From positions 310,001 through 374,000 of the forward strand of contig BAAHQB010000027.1 of assembly GCA_054601695.1 (NCBI GenBank): 64,000 bases of DNA. Reading direction: 5' to 3'. The translations under genes were made by a program, and so were the position numbers. Shown here in pieces: positions 63,086-64,000 of this stretch (position 1 is the first letter of the stretch; every line of letters begins with the position of its first letter). The notes below the pieces were generated by a model. The model was not told the origin of the DNA, searched no databases, and was given only the letters and a program-made list of their open reading frames with translations. The DNA comes from Amorphochlora amoebiformis (lineage: Eukaryota; Cercozoa; Chlorarachniophyceae).

Positions 63086-63699
63086 GTACCGAAATATGAA
63101 GAACAAAGAATACATGTGGATATAGAAATACATAAACATACACAGGTAAGTCAATGTTCAACACCAGGCATATCCAATAGACAGGAGCTTCGTTGACACT
63201 GCATAAATACTAAGTTTCTTAGATGAAGTACATACACAGCATGGAGCTTGAAAGTGGCTCAAGTTTTAGAATAATTTACAGGAAAATCGCAAATTCAAAT
63301 ACACCTAGATCTAGAGATCTAGCCGATCATAGGATATTATATTATATGCCAAATAGGCGCGTGTTTTTAATCGATTCAGCTCTGTCCCTGGCAGATGCTA
63401 GCTCTAGTGGCTAGACGTTGTATTACAAGTTAATTTACAACCAGTATCACTATACCATGATCGGTCCAGTCTAGAGTTGAGGTCGCGAGATCGGATCATC
63501 ATCTGAGATAACTTAAATGGCAGTGTTGCGGTCTACCGATCTAGACCGATATTATTAGGGGAAAAAAAGGTAAAAAAAGAGTCTGAAACTTGCGTCCACT
63601 AAATCTAGGTGGCGTTCTGACTCCTGAGTCAAAGCGGCCGTGACAATAACAAAAATTCGCCGACGGTAGGCGCTGGAATGCACTGCAGCTGGGCATGAG
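62040..63699. other. No supported gene: G-run, TA tracts and CTAG-rich sequence
   Basis: A G run at 62050-62063 is followed by G-rich sequence and a possible acceptor (TTTCTGCAG, 62300). TA tracts then run to 63090. A non-repetitive CTAG-rich stretch (63100-63640) resembles the 56-58 kb intergenic DNA. A GTAAGT preceded by ACACAG (63140-63151) looks like a donor, but no reading frame leads into it. Confidence 0.5.
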
Positions 63700-63832
63700 C
63701 TATTTCTTGAGGACCTCCCGGCTAACGATGTGTCTCATGATTTCATTCGTACCCTCGAGGATCTGGTGAACACGGACGTCTCGCAGATAACGCTCTGGGT
63801 GGTATTCTTGAATGTACCCATAACCTCCATGC
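63700..63832 (-). CDS. Acyl-CoA dehydrogenase, last exon (isobutyryl-CoA dehydrogenase-like)
   Basis: The terminal exon of 133 nt encodes HGGYGYIQEYHPERYL, then RDVRVHQILEGTNEIMRHIV and SREVLKK with a TAG stop. The HGGYGY loop and RVHQILEGTNEIMR helix are the C-terminal signature of flavin-dependent acyl-CoA dehydrogenases. The wording is closest to ACAD8-type enzymes, which oxidise isobutyryl-CoA in mitochondrial valine breakdown. The exon begins inside the codon before His after a GATCAG acceptor. The rest of the gene lies beyond the right edge. The intron visible to 64000 is TA repeat. The catalytic Glu and the N-terminal domains are not in the window, so the sub-family call is provisional. 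Confidence 0.9.
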
Positions 63833-63912
63833 CTGATCATCGGTTTTAAGAAATTACAGATGAAAGACTTGGGATAATGTGAGTGTACACAATATGTGCA
63901 TTCTTAGATTTA

Positions 63913-63994
<82 letters not shown>

Positions 63995-64000
63995 GCATAT

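Overview
The window reads as nuclear DNA from a microbial eukaryote (protist or alga). I cannot place the lineage. It has GT-AG introns, an anaphase-promoting-complex activator (CDC20), a mitochondrial-type acyl-CoA dehydrogenase and many interstitial TTAGGG arrays. There are no bacterial operons, rRNA or convincing tRNA. Most of the bases are (TA)n microsatellite.

The long open frames are nearly all artefacts of TA, GA/CT or TTAGGG repeats. The real genes are chains of very short exons (about 27-170 nt) lying as islands inside TA-rich introns. I rebuilt them by hand from splice sites, reading phase and recognisable motifs. Three identifications are secure or nearly so: CDC20 (59295-60931, minus), the last exon of an isobutyryl-CoA-dehydrogenase-like ACAD (63700-63832, minus) and a 13-exon CPBP/Rce1-type intramembrane protease (48418-55632, plus) with all three catalytic motifs. 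The other chains are phase-consistent, but their products are not recognised.

Layout, left to right. (1) 0.6-2.7 kb: minus-strand exons, possibly a separate gene. (2) 2.6-14.2 kb: gene L, minus, a polytopic membrane protein with possible leucine-rich-repeat text. (3) 13.5-16.4 kb: intergenic, with two plus-strand C-terminal exon candidates and a palindrome array. (4) 16.5-33.9 kb: gene X, minus, about 18 exons, N-terminal membrane anchor. (5) 34.4-46.3 kb: gene V, minus, about 17 exons, multispanning. (6) 47.4-48.2 kb: a 143-aa membrane protein, minus, divergent from the CPBP protease. (7) 55.6-58.2 kb: non-repetitive intergenic DNA. (8) 58.2-58.6 kb: a tiny basic ORF. (9) CDC20, divergent from gene Z (61.1-62.0 kb, plus). 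(10) The ACAD end.

The most unusual pattern is that many exons are accompanied, in the adjoining TA intron, by tandem copies of their own splice site plus the neighbouring exon edge. There are 1-10 copies, separated by (TA)n. At least fifteen exons on both strands show this. Telomere-type arrays also sit directly against splice acceptors and against a start codon.

Caveat: junctions were chosen partly because they keep a frame open, so phase agreement is supportive but not independent proof. Transcript data would settle every chain.
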